From assembly GCA_963575745.1 (NCBI GenBank), contig CAUYUJ010016909.1, positions 158,621 to 222,620 on the forward strand: a DNA stretch of 64,000 nt. Reading direction: 5' to 3'. A program made the translations under genes and the position numbers. The stretch's first letter is position 1, and each line of letters starts with the position of its first letter. The notes under the pieces are model-generated. The model had not been told where the DNA came from. It saw only the letters and a program-made list of their open reading frames with translations, and searched no databases. This document shows positions 45,293-55,394 of the stretch, piece after piece. Source of the DNA: Prorocentrum cordatum (Eukaryota; Sar; Dinophyceae; Prorocentrales; Prorocentraceae).

Positions 45293-46320
45293 TCACTGCC
45301 TCCCGCAATTACTTCCGAGCGTTATCAGGCGTTGCTCGGAGAAGCTGCCCCCGTGCCCCAGTTCCCGCTCCCGAGACCTTCTCTTCGAGTCTGTGAAAGA
45401 ATTTGCTGCGCATCTTGCCGTTTTTGATGAACTCCATGAGGGCGTCTCTGTCTGCCCCCCCTCCGCGCTCCTAGCGCGCCTGGGTTTCGGAAATCCTTGC
45501 TTCGGACCTCTACCATTCCCACGTGGATATGGCATCGGTTTCCTCGTCTTTCGATGTCCTGCAAGATCTTTAGCAACGCTCCTGAGGGCGGGGCGTATCC
45601 TGGCAATGTGTACGGATACTACCAGTACTACCACGCGGCCGATGCTGGTTTCTATGCCCGTCGCGCTGTAGTACGTCGGTCCAAAGTCGCTGTGCGTCGT
45701 CGAAACCGCAAGGTTCACTCTGCTTGCAAAACTGCCCAACTGACTTCCCATTTTCGTTTCTCGGTCTTTAACCCAAGGTCCACACGTATCGGGTCGACAG
45801 CTGTTCATGCCTTGTCTCCGCCTCTGTGTACTCTCCCATTCGCTGGTGCTGATTATTCTCTATTGCCGTAAACCAGCATGCCACGCCGTCTAAACATCTT
45901 TCCAACCAGTATCATATGTCCTGTTCGCTGTTGTAGTAGGTTTGGGGCAAGCGCGCCGCAAATGTCGTCGCAACAAATTCTTTGATGGTCCGTATGGTAC
46001 CTGCACTCCTTCCGTGCGGCCTTCCAGGTGGTACGCATATGTGTATGATGGGGCTTGACAAAGTATGGAACCAAGCAAAGAATATGACTCCGCAAGCTTT
46101 AGATATCCACATTCCTGTCATCCCCAAGCTGAACATCCCCAGCTGTGTCCCACTTCGTCATCTGTGCCGGTCCTGGCCCGACCTATGTGTGTACCTGTCA
46201 AAACCACCGCGTCCCATCCTCGCAGTATTTGGTTCATCCCCCCCACCCGTTCGAAAAAAACTTGTTGCCAGAGGGCTGTCGCATGCAACCTTCGTAATCG
46301 TTGAGAGGAAAGCAATTCAT
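45293..46320 (-). pseudogene. LINE endonuclease domain, decayed
   Basis: Pieces of an AP-type endonuclease from a non-LTR retrotransposon appear in order but in alternating frames. The first is LRGWDAVVLTGTHIGRARTG (about 46,180-46,230; dinoflagellate LINEs often have LTGT where others have QE-T). KACGVIFFAWF (about 46,090), then ILVGKM (GDxN region, Asp to Lys, about 45,910) follow. Next are HSDFGPTYYSATGIETSIGR (45,640-45,700, matching the GPTYF...VDFIAVSS block of the intact LINE) and LKILQDIERRGNRCHIHVGM (about 45,520-45,570, the RDH region). Stops and shifts rule out function. Upstream it is joined to the same polypurine monomer as the intact LINE. Confidence 0.65.
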
Positions 46321-46444
46321 ATACCTATTGCCATCTGGTGTTATTTTGTGTCCCCACTGGCCAGTGCGACCAGCCGGGCTGGACTCTGATGAAGATCTGT
46401 TCCCTGCATTCCTTCATTGTCGGCTTTGTGGTCTCGAAAGCCAT

Positions 46445-46860
46445 CGGCTCCTAGGAGGAAGAGGAGGAAAAGGAGGAGGAGGAAAAGGAGGAGGAAGAGG
46501 AGGAGTAGGAGAAGGAACAGGAAGAGGAGGGCGGAGGAGGAGCATAAAGAGGAGGAGGGGGGGAGAAGGAGGAGGAAAAGGAGGGGGAGGAGGAAACAGA
46601 GGAGTGAGAGAAGGAGTCGCAGGAGGAGGGGAGGAGGAGGGGGATGAGGAGGAAGAAGGGCAGGAGGGGGAGGGGAAAGAGGAGGAGGAGGAGGAGGAGG
46701 AGAAGGAGGAGAAAGAAGAGGCGGAGGATGATGATGATGATGATGAGGAGGAGGCGGAGGAAAAGTAGAAAGAGGAGGAAAAGGAAAAGGAGGAGGCGGA
46801 GGAGGAAAAGGAGGAGGAGGGCGAGGAGGAAAAACAGCAGAAAGAGGAAGAGGTCCGGTC
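46445..46860. repeat. LINE-associated polypurine monomer, copy 1
   Basis: The sequence from GAACAGGAAGAGGAGGGCGG (46,515) through GAGCATAAAG, GAGTCGCAGGAGG and AAACAGCAGAAAGAGG (about 46,855) is over 90% identical by eye to 52,125-52,470. It begins right after GCTCCTAGGAGG (46,447), at the 5' side of the decayed LINE. Confidence 0.8.
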
Positions 46861-46869
46861 CGGTCCGAC

Positions 46870-47338
46870 ACACTCGAAGTCAGCAAGCCGATCGATATGT
46901 AGAGGAATATGCAGTGCCGCGATAAAGTATCGCCAATCAAAGCTTGCCAACGTGAGCGACGCGACCCGTTATGTAGACAGGTCAAAGCCCCACACCAGCA
47001 GCGGGACGCACCGACGTGGCGTCTCCGCTGGGCCTGGGTCGCGGCAGTGCTGAATCTGCCCCAGCTGGCCGCCCTCACAAGACATCGCGCGTCAAAGGAA
47101 GAAGGGGGCGGAGTGAAGCAGGGGCAGGACAGCGCCGCACCGTGAGCACGCTCGCTGCATTCGTCGACAAGGGCGTACAACTGGCGAGCATAGAATTGCG
47201 CCAGCATGCGATCACCAAGTGTGCGTTGCGACACTTCGGCCGCATTTCAAATGCCCGCCGAGCACGGGAACTAAATTCTGGCGGGGCATTCGTCAGCAGG
47301 CGGCCGCCGTTACGACAAGATCCTGTGTTTTTTCCAGC
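46870..47338. other. Unassigned interval between two LINEs
   Basis: A minus-strand frame entering from 47,234 (MSQRTLGDRMLAQFYARQLY, RCWCGALTCLHNGSRRSRWQ) has coding-like composition but no known domain, and runs into the polypurine monomer. It could be host or transposon sequence. Confidence 0.3.
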
Positions 47339-47392
47339 CCAGAGGAAGGAGAGGAGGAGGAGGAGGAGGAGGAGGAGGAGGCAAGGGGGAAA
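47339..47392. repeat. (GGA)n microsatellite at LINE 3' end
   Basis: About 14 GGA units lie 20-70 nt beyond the stop codons of the LINE frames. On the LINE strand this is (TCC)n, a plausible microsatellite-type 3' tail. Confidence 0.6.
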
Positions 47393-47408
47393 GCAATGCG
47401 CCGCCGGG

Positions 47409-48047
47409 TCACTCCTTCATCCGCTTAATGCGGGCCTGCAGCTTCCGCTCCCGCCTCGACGCTGGCGCTGACCCCAACACCTCCTCGCCCCCGGCCTGCA
47501 TCCACACGCGAACGATGATCTCCACCACTGCCTTGACCAAGGGATCCCCCCCCTCCACGAGGCGGAACCGGAAACGGTGGCCCTTGTCGCGCGTCTCGTA
47601 GGCCCTGAACTCCAGCACCTCCCTCCCCAGCTTCTTGGGCACGTCGTACTTCGTCAGGAATTCTTCGATCTTCTGGTACTCGGGCGGTTTCGCCCCCATC
47701 TCCTCCGCGGAAAAGTGCGTCTGCCCGATGAGCGCTGCGGCAATCAGCGCGTGGTGGCAAGGCACTCCGTGCCCGTGGCCCCGTTGGCCCCGGGCCTTCT
47801 TCTCGTACTCGCCCACCGCCCCGCGCATCCCGTCGTAGAACGCCTCGCCCACCTCCCCCGGCACCAGGCACGTCCGGTAGAGCGCCGCTGCGTGGTTCCG
47901 CGACTCCGCCGCCACGGACGCCAAGAGAATCAGCTCGTCCCTCTTCGAGGCCGCGTCGGGCTCCTCGGTCTCGGTCCTCGCAGACTTCGCGGCGCTCCCC
48001 TCCTTCTCCTTCGGCTTCGGCAGGAAGTTCTTGTAGGCCTCGCTCAT
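47409..48047 (-). CDS. 212-aa ORF overlapping the 3' end of the LINE ORF
   Basis: Starting at the ATG at 48,047 this frame reads MSEAYKNFLPKPKEKEG, a Lys/Glu-rich segment, VAAESRNHAAALYRTCLVPG, ALIGQTHFSAEEMGAKPPEY, EEFLTKYDVPKKLGREVLEF, then RERKLQARIKRMKE-stop. The frame is open back to a TGA near 48,175. Amino-acid composition is normal here, whereas the overlapping LINE frame becomes Arg/Gly/Ala-rich over the same DNA. I infer that this is the true coding frame of the 3' 0.7 kb. It could be a second LINE ORF, a C-terminal domain reached by frameshifting (switch between 48,175 and 48,047), or a captured host gene. No family is recognised. Confidence 0.6.
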   Translation of the reverse strand: MSEAYKNFLPKPKEKEGSAAKSARTETEEPDAASKRDELILLASVAAESRNHAAALYRTCLVPGEVGEAFYDGMRGAVGEYEKKARGQRGHGHGVPCHHALIAAALIGQTHFSAEEMGAKPPEYQKIEEFLTKYDVPKKLGREVLEFRAYETRDKGHRFRFRLVEGGDPLVKAVVEIIVRVWMQAGGEEVLGSAPASRRERKLQARIKRMKE

Positions 48048-51000
48048 CGGGACGTGCGCGTGCTGGGGCAGGAGCAGAGCGCAGCCGCTCGCGAGCGGCG
48101 ATTCGGGCACACAGGGCTTCAAGAGCCGGGATAAGCGTGGAAGATACAGTCGTGCGAGAAGCTCTCACTGAGCCAAGATGGACTACACGGATATGGCGTT
48201 GAAGTAATGGTAGCGTCGTGAAAACCTCTGCGTCACAGATGGGGCACCCAAGGTAGCCCGGAATTTCCACATCGTGGCGAAAGACACTCCCAGACCCAGA
48301 GCAGAACCCTCGGCGAATAGATGCCTCCAGATGCTCGCGAGCGTTCGGCCGGGTAGAAAAAATTGACATGCACACGCAACACTGGTTTGTAACAGTGGCC
48401 CTTGCGCCCAGACCAATATCGCCATGACCCGGAAGACGACTTTGATTTTGATGCGCACGGAGTGCCCCGAGCGACAGAAAACTGCGGCCGCAGCGCTCCG
48501 TCTCGAGACCGGGCAGGTTGCAAACGAAAGACGGTGCCTCCACGCGATCAGCGGCACGATCCTGACGAGGGGCAGGTGCCAGGTACCCTGGCGGCGGAAT
48601 GGCCACGGTGCGAGTGCGTGCACGAAGAACGCGAGGATCAATGCCTTGAACCCGTGCGGCAACATCCTCGTCGAAAAACACGTGGGCAGGATAACGACAA
48701 CAAAGTGCAGCGACATCCTCATAATCTGGATGACAAGATAATGCATCAAAGTCCTCCGAAACCTGTCTGGCCCATGGGTTCGCGTCCGGAAGCAGAGTGC
48801 CCTGGGGGTCAAGCACGCGCCGGCCGTCAATCTCCCCGAATACTGTCAAGATCCATTGCACAAACCTGCCAGGGGTGGAACACATGACCTGGTACCACCG
48901 TATGCGCTCAATCCTAAGCTCGACCTCGGCCTCGGAGAACTTGAGGGCCCAGCGAACGTCCTTGGTGGAAGGCGCAACGGGATGGCCTTGGGAACACTGC
49001 TGGAGACGCGCCATCAAGACACGACGGCCCATGTCGCTCCAAGCGTCATCGATCATGCGAAGGTCAGTGCGAGAAGGGACATAAGCGGCAGCACCAGAAG
49101 TAGTAGCACCGATCACCATGGCCCGGAAGGCAAGGACAGTAAACTCACGGGTAGAATGCGCCCAGAATCGCTTAAACCGGCCAAAGTTGCGCCGGGCAGC
49201 CTCGATGTTCTTCGCACGTAGGGTACTGAAGCTGCACCGCATGTTTCGCCAACCACCCAAATGCCTAGCAGCAGAAACGACCCGTCCAGGAAAACCACAA
49301 GGACCAGAATAAACTCGACGAAGAGCGCCCTGAGAACCGGTGCCAACAAAGTTGACGACGACCTCGCACTTGCCCCTGTGCTGCACGATCGAGGGGACGC
49401 CGGTAGAGTTCAAGAGAGCCTGGTCCAGTCGCTCGGAAGCAAGACGGCACCGAAACAGAGCTGTAGGGAACGAGTCGGCCACCAGCGTAGTCTTGGTATC
49501 GTCGGCAAAAGTCGAGGTCCCGACCTCCGCCCGGCGCGCAGCGCCACAAAGCTCCAGCGACGAAATAATGCGGAGCTCGGCGAGGCTGTTCACGTACAGG
49601 TCGATCTTGGGATGGAAGACGCCGAGGAACCACTTCGGCCCAGCGCGGTGCCCCATCCGAACACCAGAGCCAATCAAGTACCACGTCTGCGTTCCGTCGG
49701 CGGTGTCAGCGCGGACCAAAGCGCACTCCAGCTCGTTGAGGAAAATCTCGCGCTCGAACGGGCAAGAAACGAAGGCTCCCTGAATGTGCGATTCAAGCTC
49801 GGACGTGTGAGGGCAACAGAAAGCGTTGCGCATGTCAAAGAACAGCTCGGACGTGCCACGGCCCATGGATTGCAAGCGAAAGGCAAGACACGTGGATACG
49901 GCAATGGACTCCTCCCTTCGACGGCAGCGGGAATAGCCAGTAGCATAGTCTCTATCCAAAAAATGAGAGCCACGGGCCCACAACATCGCCATGTAAGCAC
50001 CAGGCAGAGCGCAAAAAAGATGAAGATCCCGTACCGCGTCCCAGCCAGTGGCCCCATCTTTTTTTGGTATCTCGATTAACCAAGACGAATGCCAGCGAAG
50101 TGGAGCTTGTCGACGAAACCGGACCAGGGCGAGTAAGAGTAAAAACGCCATTTCGATCCAAGTTGATTCAGAAGTCTCGGCACGATATCCCAAACCAGAG
50201 CCACGAGACGTAGATACCTGTGGGGAGAAAAGCATCCGCAGAAGTTCATTGGGGATCCCCCATGGCGGCACGCTGCGGCGATAGGCCGCACGAGAAACCT
50301 TCTTTCGAACATCGCGGAGATCCCGACGTGCAAGAGGGATCCAATCGCTGAAGATCCAGGGCCGTGAAGACCGTCGAGCAGACAGCACAGCATCGTAGTC
50401 GACATCGTTGGCATTCAGACCACCCTCCTGCGCCGGTAGCCGGAGGCGATACCCTTTCTCCTGGCTTGTTGCACGAAAATGTGGAACCTGGCGAAAACGA
50501 CGTCGACGCGGCCCCTCCCCCTGGCCAGCTAAACGAAAGGATAACGTCCAAGCAGTGGCAAAGTCCCTCCGCTCCCAAGCAGCCTGGCAATCTTCCTCCA
50601 GTACCCGACGTCGGTGACGTGCGCCCTCCTTGAGCGTCTTGCGGGTCGCCGCGGAAATACGACGCAGCGCACCCAGGCGAACAATAGCGGCAAGGCTGGA
50701 CGTGGCGCGACACACGCACAGGATAGACGCCGTGATGACCCAAGGTTGAACGAGCCGAAGACACTGAATAACATCCTGACAACCTGCAGGAACGGGGATA
50801 GCGAGGACAGGACGGTGAGCAGCAGTACGGGCAGACCTGCGCTGAACGATCGCTGCTTTCTCAGGTTCTGTGAGATAAGGCTTCTTCCAAATCGCTGCTG
50901 TGTAGTGTGGAGCAGCCGAGCTCAGGATTATGTCGGTCAGCTTCTGGTCAACTTCGTCAGGGCCACTCTCCCGCGCAGCCAAAACGAGCGAGGGCCACTG

Positions 51001-51990
51001 CTCCTGAATCGTGTTTTCCACCGCCTGGACGAAAGACGTTTTGTGCGTACCTATTTTACACCCCCCCACAAGCGCCTCTTTGTGCCAGAACCGTCGAAGA
51101 TGGTGCAAAGACCTCGGGATGCCTGTGAACGCCAAGCGCAGGTCGATTTCGCAGCGGACAGGACGGTGATCGCGAGCAACAACATCAGGAATCAATTGTA
51201 AGACATCGCCCGCATCATGCCACACATCTGTACTCACCAACTTGGGAAAGACGTCGGAGCTCACAGCGATGAAATCGACGATGCTGGTGCTGCCGTCGGG
51301 CCCGAAATACGTCGGCCCGCACTCCCGGAACGTGTTCACCAGACGCATCTCCGAGCCAAGCGCCGAGAGGAGCTGGTGGCCGTTGAAATTGCATTCCGCG
51401 GGATTGAAGCCGCCAAACGCAGGATGAACGAGCGGACATCGCACACGAACGTTGTTCAGATCCCGGCCGTACTCCCATCCCAAGTGCCCGTTGGCGTCCA
51501 ATAGCCAGATCTCCGAAGTGCGGGAAGCCGAGCACACGGTGCGCTGCTTCCCCAACCATTTGAACACCTGCTCCGAGACGTAGCGGCCATGGTCGGACTT
51601 AGGGTTGACAGGGGCGATAGCGACAAGTACGAGAAGGTCGAAATTGCGCCTGCGAATATGGACCCCGCCGCAGCGACCTTGCAAGTGCTTGGGGGGAGTC
51701 AACACCTGAGCCCAAGAATCCTTTGGGAAATAGTCGCGCCGGAACAACAGCGTACATCCAGCCGATAAGTTCGTGCAACTGCCCCGAGTAGTGGGAAACT
51801 TGAGTCCAACATACGAGGAGGAAGAAGAGGATCCAGTGACCTCGACGAACTCGGTGGAGAGACCAGCGAACCTGTCATGAGTCCCGCACAAGCCGATGAT
51901 GTGGGCGCCAGCCATCACGTCGCATACATCCTGGAGGCGGCCATGCTGACGCATGCTGAGACAGTTGTACTGCACAAGAGTCAAAGCCAT
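47425..51990 (-). CDS. LINE (non-LTR retrotransposon) polyprotein: endonuclease, reverse transcriptase, zinc fingers
   Basis: An uninterrupted frame of 1,521 codons from the ATG at 51,990 (MALTLVQYNCLSM). The frame is open further up to 52,155, but that part translates repeat. Residues 1-300 form an AP-endonuclease-like domain: GLCGTHDR, EIWLLDANGHLG, TYFGPDGSTSIVDFIAVSSD and VVARDHRPVRCEI. The usual QE catalytic pair is replaced (LCGTH). The reverse transcriptase follows, with motif A FFDMRNAF at about residue 718 and motif C TFADD at about 826, both with catalytic Asp intact. Three C-terminal zinc-finger-like segments follow at about 1,155-1,266, e.g. CPICDAEVF...LLQRHIRVVH. Beyond residue about 1,290 the frame turns Arg/Gly/Ala-rich, and the overlapping frame looks coding instead. 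It is the only intact TE gene in the window and may be recent. Confidence 0.85.
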   Translation of the reverse strand: MALTLVQYNCLSMRQHGRLQDVCDVMAGAHIIGLCGTHDRFAGLSTEFVEVTGSSSSSSYVGLKFPTTRGSCTNLSAGCTLLFRRDYFPKDSWAQVLTPPKHLQGRCGGVHIRRRNFDLLVLVAIAPVNPKSDHGRYVSEQVFKWLGKQRTVCSASRTSEIWLLDANGHLGWEYGRDLNNVRVRCPLVHPAFGGFNPAECNFNGHQLLSALGSEMRLVNTFRECGPTYFGPDGSTSIVDFIAVSSDVFPKLVSTDVWHDAGDVLQLIPDVVARDHRPVRCEIDLRLAFTGIPRSLHHLRRFWHKEALVGGCKIGTHKTSFVQAVENTIQEQWPSLVLAARESGPDEVDQKLTDIILSSAAPHYTAAIWKKPYLTEPEKAAIVQRRSARTAAHRPVLAIPVPAGCQDVIQCLRLVQPWVITASILCVCRATSSLAAIVRLGALRRISAATRKTLKEGARHRRRVLEEDCQAAWERRDFATAWTLSFRLAGQGEGPRRRRFRQVPHFRATSQEKGYRLRLPAQEGGLNANDVDYDAVLSARRSSRPWIFSDWIPLARRDLRDVRKKVSRAAYRRSVPPWGIPNELLRMLFSPQVSTSRGSGLGYRAETSESTWIEMAFLLLLALVRFRRQAPLRWHSSWLIEIPKKDGATGWDAVRDLHLFCALPGAYMAMLWARGSHFLDRDYATGYSRCRRREESIAVSTCLAFRLQSMGRGTSELFFDMRNAFCCPHTSELESHIQGAFVSCPFEREIFLNELECALVRADTADGTQTWYLIGSGVRMGHRAGPKWFLGVFHPKIDLYVNSLAELRIISSLELCGAARRAEVGTSTFADDTKTTLVADSFPTALFRCRLASERLDQALLNSTGVPSIVQHRGKCEVVVNFVGTGSQGALRRVYSGPCGFPGRVVSAARHLGGWRNMRCSFSTLRAKNIEAARRNFGRFKRFWAHSTREFTVLAFRAMVIGATTSGAAAYVPSRTDLRMIDDAWSDMGRRVLMARLQQCSQGHPVAPSTKDVRWALKFSEAEVELRIERIRWYQVMCSTPGRFVQWILTVFGEIDGRRVLDPQGTLLPDANPWARQVSEDFDALSCHPDYEDVAALCCRYPAHVFFDEDVAARVQGIDPRVLRARTRTVAIPPPGYLAPAPRQDRAADRVEAPSFVCNLPGLETERCGRSFLSLGALRAHQNQSRLPGHGDIGLGARATVTNQCCVCMSIFSTRPNAREHLEASIRRGFCSGSGSVFRHDVEIPGYLGCPICDAEVFTTLPLLQRHIRVVHLGSVRASRTTVSSTLIPALEALCARIAARERLRSAPAPARARPDERGLQELPAEAEGEGGERREVCEDRDRGARRGLEEGRADSLGVRGGGVAEPRSGALPDVPGAGGGGRGVLRRDARGGGRVREEGPGPTGPRARSALPPRADCRSAHRADALFRGGDGGETARVPEDRRIPDEVRRAQEAGEGGAGVQGLRDARQGPPFPVPPRGGGGSLGQGSGGDHRSRVDAGRGRGGVGVSASVEAGAEAAGPH

Positions 51991-52093
51991 GGCAGCAAGC
52001 GAGCCCACGGGGGGCAAATGGCATGATGCAGTATCAGAAAGGTCGTGAAGCGTTAAAGCGCCACCGGAGCATGCTGTGGCTTGGGCGCAAATT

Positions 52094-53400
52094 GCTCCTA
52101 GAGGAAGAGGAGGAGGAGGAGGAGGAACAGGAAGAGGAGGGCGGAGGAGGAGCATAAAGAGGAGGAGGGGGGGAGGAGGAGGAGGAAAAGGAGGGGGAGG
52201 AGGAAACAGAGGAAGAGAAGGAGTCGCAGGAGGAGGGGAGGAGGAGGGGGATGAGGAGGAAGAAGGGCAGGAGGGGGAGGGGAGGAGGAGGAGGAGGAGG
52301 AGGAGGAGAAGGAGGAGAAAGAAGAGGCGGAGGATGATGATGATGAGGAGGAGGAGGCGGAGGAAAAGTAGAAAGAGGAGGAAAAGGAAAAGGAGGAGGC
52401 GGAGGAGGAAAAGGAGGAGGAGGGCGAGGAGGAAAAACAGCAGAAAGAGGAAGAGGAGGAGTAGGAGGAGGAACAGGAAGAGGAGGGCGGAGGAGGAGCA
52501 TAAAGAGGAGGAGGGGGGGAGGAGGAGGAGGAAAAGGAGGGGGAGGAGGAAACAGAGGAGTGAGAGAAGGAGTCGCAGGAGGAGGGGAGGAGGAGGGGGA
52601 TGAGGAGGAAGAAGGGCAGGAGGGGGAGGGGAAAGAGGAGGAGGAGGAGGAGGAGAAGGAGGAGGAGGAGGAAAAGAGGAGGCGGAGGAGGATGATGATG
52701 ATGATGATGTTGATGGAGGAGGAGGAGGGAGGAGGAGGAGGAGGAGAAGGCGGAGGAAAAGTAGAAAGAGGAGGAAAAGGAAAAGGAGGAGGCGGAGGAG
52801 GAAAAGGAGGAGGAGGGCGAGGAGGAAAAACAGCAGAAAGAGGAGAAGGAGGAGGAGGAGAGGATGAGAAGGAGGGGAGGAGGAACAGGAAAAGGAGGAG
52901 GAGCAGGAAGAGGAGGGAAGAGGGGAAAAGGAGGAGACGAAGGAGGGGGAGGAAGAGGAGAAGAGGAGGAGGAGGAGGAGGAGGAGAGGAGGAGGAAGAG
53001 GAGGAGGAAAAAGGGGAGGAAGAGGCGGAGGAAGGAAGAAGGAGGAGGAGGAGAAGGAGAAAGAGGGGGAGAAGGAGGAGAAAAAGGGAGGAGGAGGAAG
53101 AGGAAGAGGAGGAGGAGGAGGAGCAGGAAAAGGGGAGGAGTAGGAAAAAGGGGGGACGAGGAGGAAAAGGTGGAGGAGGAGGAGGAAGAGACTGCGAAGG
53201 ACTGGGAGGAGAAGGAGGCACGGAAAAGGAAGAGGCGGCGAGGACAGGGGGAGAGGACGAGGCAGCGGCGACGAGAGGGGAGGAGCTGGAGGAGGGCGAT
53301 GATGGAGGAGGACCGAGGGTGGAGCGTCGGCGGAGGAAGAGGATGAGGAGGACGATGAGGAGGAGGCGGAGGAGGAGGAGGAGGAGGAACTGGATCGGGA
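52094..53400. repeat. LINE-associated polypurine monomers, tandem copies 2-4
   Basis: Monomers start at GAACAGGAAGAGGAGGGCGG at 52,125 and 52,471 (346 bp apart), with a diverged third from about 52,883 that fades into general GGA sequence. Monomer 1 begins just after GCTCCTAGAGG (52,094), about 105 bp upstream of the LINE start codon. The junction is the same as at 46,447, in front of the decayed LINE. Position and tandem structure resemble the promoter-bearing 5' UTR monomers of some mammalian L1 elements; that function is inference. Confidence 0.75.
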
Positions 53401-53700
53401 AAAGGACGAGGACGGGAACTATGTGTGTTGGTGCGTGTTTCTTCAGTTCGGCTGCTTCTGCTTCAGGAGAGCCGGCGCGCCCCGCAGTCCTCGCGCCGAA
53501 ACGGCGGGGCGGCCCGCCCCGGAGCAGGTAGGCTCTGAGCGCCTCCGCGCGCTCGGCGAGGGCACGCTGATCCCCCGCCTCGGCGGGGGGAGGCCGTGTC
53601 GCCGCCGCCAGCGGCGGGAGGAACAGGGAAGGAAAGGGACCGGGAAGGAGGGAGGCGATGGTGATCACCATAAGGAAGAGGCGGAGGAGGAGGAGGCGGA
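53401..53700. other. Short unique stretch, no supported gene
   Basis: The minus strand reads EAGDQRALAERAEALRAYLL, then GARTAGRAGSPEAEAAELKK, before entering repeat. This could be an exon-like remnant. There is no known domain. Confidence 0.3.
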
Positions 53701-53701
53701 G

Positions 53702-53702
<1 letters not shown>

Positions 53703-53754
<52 letters not shown>

Positions 53755-53900
53755 CTGATGCTGATGCTGATGCTGATGCTGATGCTGATGCTGATGCTGA
53801 TGATGGTGATGGTGATGATGATGATGAGGATGATGATGACGATGCTGATGATACTGATGATGATGTGTTGGATGCTGATGTTGGTGATTCTGCGGACGGC
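53703..53900. repeat. GAT / GCTGAT microsatellite
   Basis: About 17 GAT units, then about eight GCTGAT units, then mixed GATGGT/GATGAT. It resembles 30.36-30.99 kb. Confidence 0.9.
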
Positions 53901-53929
53901 GCGGGTGTTGTTTTGACATGACGGAGGCG

Positions 53930-55258
53930 CCGATCCGACGCCGACAGGTGGGCCCTTCAGGGATGCCCACGCCCGCCACGCACCCGGTGTCCAGGAAGCC
54001 AAAAACCACCCAACACAACAAGCCCTTGATATGGCGATGCGCACCGCCGCAAGGAGGATGCACACGATGAGGCGCACGATGCGCAGCAGCACGAAGAACA
54101 TGTGGACGAGTATGCGAACGATCCGCACCGTCATCAGGACAACGCTCGTGGCCAAGCTCATCATGGACACCTTCATTGAGAAAGCGAACCGAAGCAAACC
54201 CACGATGCTCACCATCATCACGAGCAGGCTGCTCATGTGCTTCACGAGCGGATACATCAAGAGGCTCGGTATCGACCGCCTGCGCAGGCACTATATCCAC
54301 AAAGACACGGGCCAGCAACAGTGCCGCCGCCAGTTCCTCAGCAGCACCAGCATCTCCCTCAGGGTCACCACCGCGAATTAGAAGAGAATGAACACGTCCC
54401 CCTACCAGACGGTAGGCCCTTGGCTTGGAACGGAACAAATATCATCCGCAAAACCCCAGGAAGCGCAAAGTGATCGTGGCCCTCAAGGAAGCTGAAGCTG
54501 ATCAAGAATATCCGCGCGAAGTTGATGATTCTCTGAAAGATCCGCACGTGGCTGAAGATGGTCGTAACCCTCAGGAAGCTGAAAATGAAAATGATCCGCG
54601 CGACCCCCAGGAAGCTGAAGATAATCAAGACGATCCGCGCGACCTGAAGGAAGCTGAAGCTCATCATGACCACCAGGCACGCCGCAAAGCTCCAGCGCCT
54701 TCATATTAAATTGGAAGGCTGGGGCGGCAGGAAGCGGAAGACGTCCACAATGGTCGGCACCAGCACCACCACGAAAAAACACTTCGCCCAGAGGGTCAGC
54801 ACGATCCGCATCCCCAAGAGTATCAACATTACAACAAAACATCGGCAGAGGCGTCCGCGCCCTGAGGTCGGGCCCGAAGCGCCATGGATAAGCCGCGCGC
54901 CTTGTAGGAGGCACGTGGCACCGGCTGCCGCGACCGCCATGACCACTATGATAATGGTCCCCGTCATCGTCACCGCCAGAAAGACCACTAAGCTCACCAC
55001 CAAGCCCTCCAGACATCGGATCCACCAGGGCCACCATGAAAAGCGCCAGCCTGTTCGAAACCAAGTACATGCCTCCACGAGACCATCGCAAAATCGCCAG
55101 CGTGGAGACCAGATCGACCATTCGCATGGCCATGGCACGAGTAGTCGCCGACGTCGTAGCGCCGCCAGGGTGCAAAACGACCTTGAGCTTGCACTTGGCG
55201 GGGTCTCGCGCCGCACCGAAGAGAAAGCCACACGCCACACCAGCAGCGACACGGTCAC
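53930..55258 (-). other. Open region, possible repetitive membrane protein (strand ambiguous)
   Basis: On the minus strand several consecutive segments are strongly hydrophobic. These are VVSLVVFLAVTMTGTIIIVV and FVVMLILLGMRIVLTLWAKC (frame from 55,258), then after one TGA (about 54,701) in the same frame FLQVARIVLIIFSFLGVARI, and in another frame TVRIVRILVHMFFVLLRIVR. The recurring unit is (V/A)RIV followed by Phe/Leu/Ile. However, the plus strand in exact codon register gives the acidic repeat DPRDPQEAEDNQDDPRDLKE. One of the two is an antisense shadow. I favour minus because all recognised genes are on that strand, but this is weak. No family is recognised. Confidence 0.3.
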
Positions 55259-55394
55259 GGAGTCAGGCGATACGCTCGGCCACTACCATCGGTGTCGAGG
55301 CAGAGAGGCAGCCCGACTGGGAGGGGAAGGGGCAGCAGCGTCGCGGAGCCCGAGTGCCGAGGGAACCACGGACAAGCAAGTGCTTGAGCTCAAG

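Noticed and set aside
52034-53671. 545-aa Pro/Ser-rich ORF
   Set aside because: It reads the polypurine monomers on the minus strand; the repeated PLSAVFPPRP peptides match the 346-bp unit.
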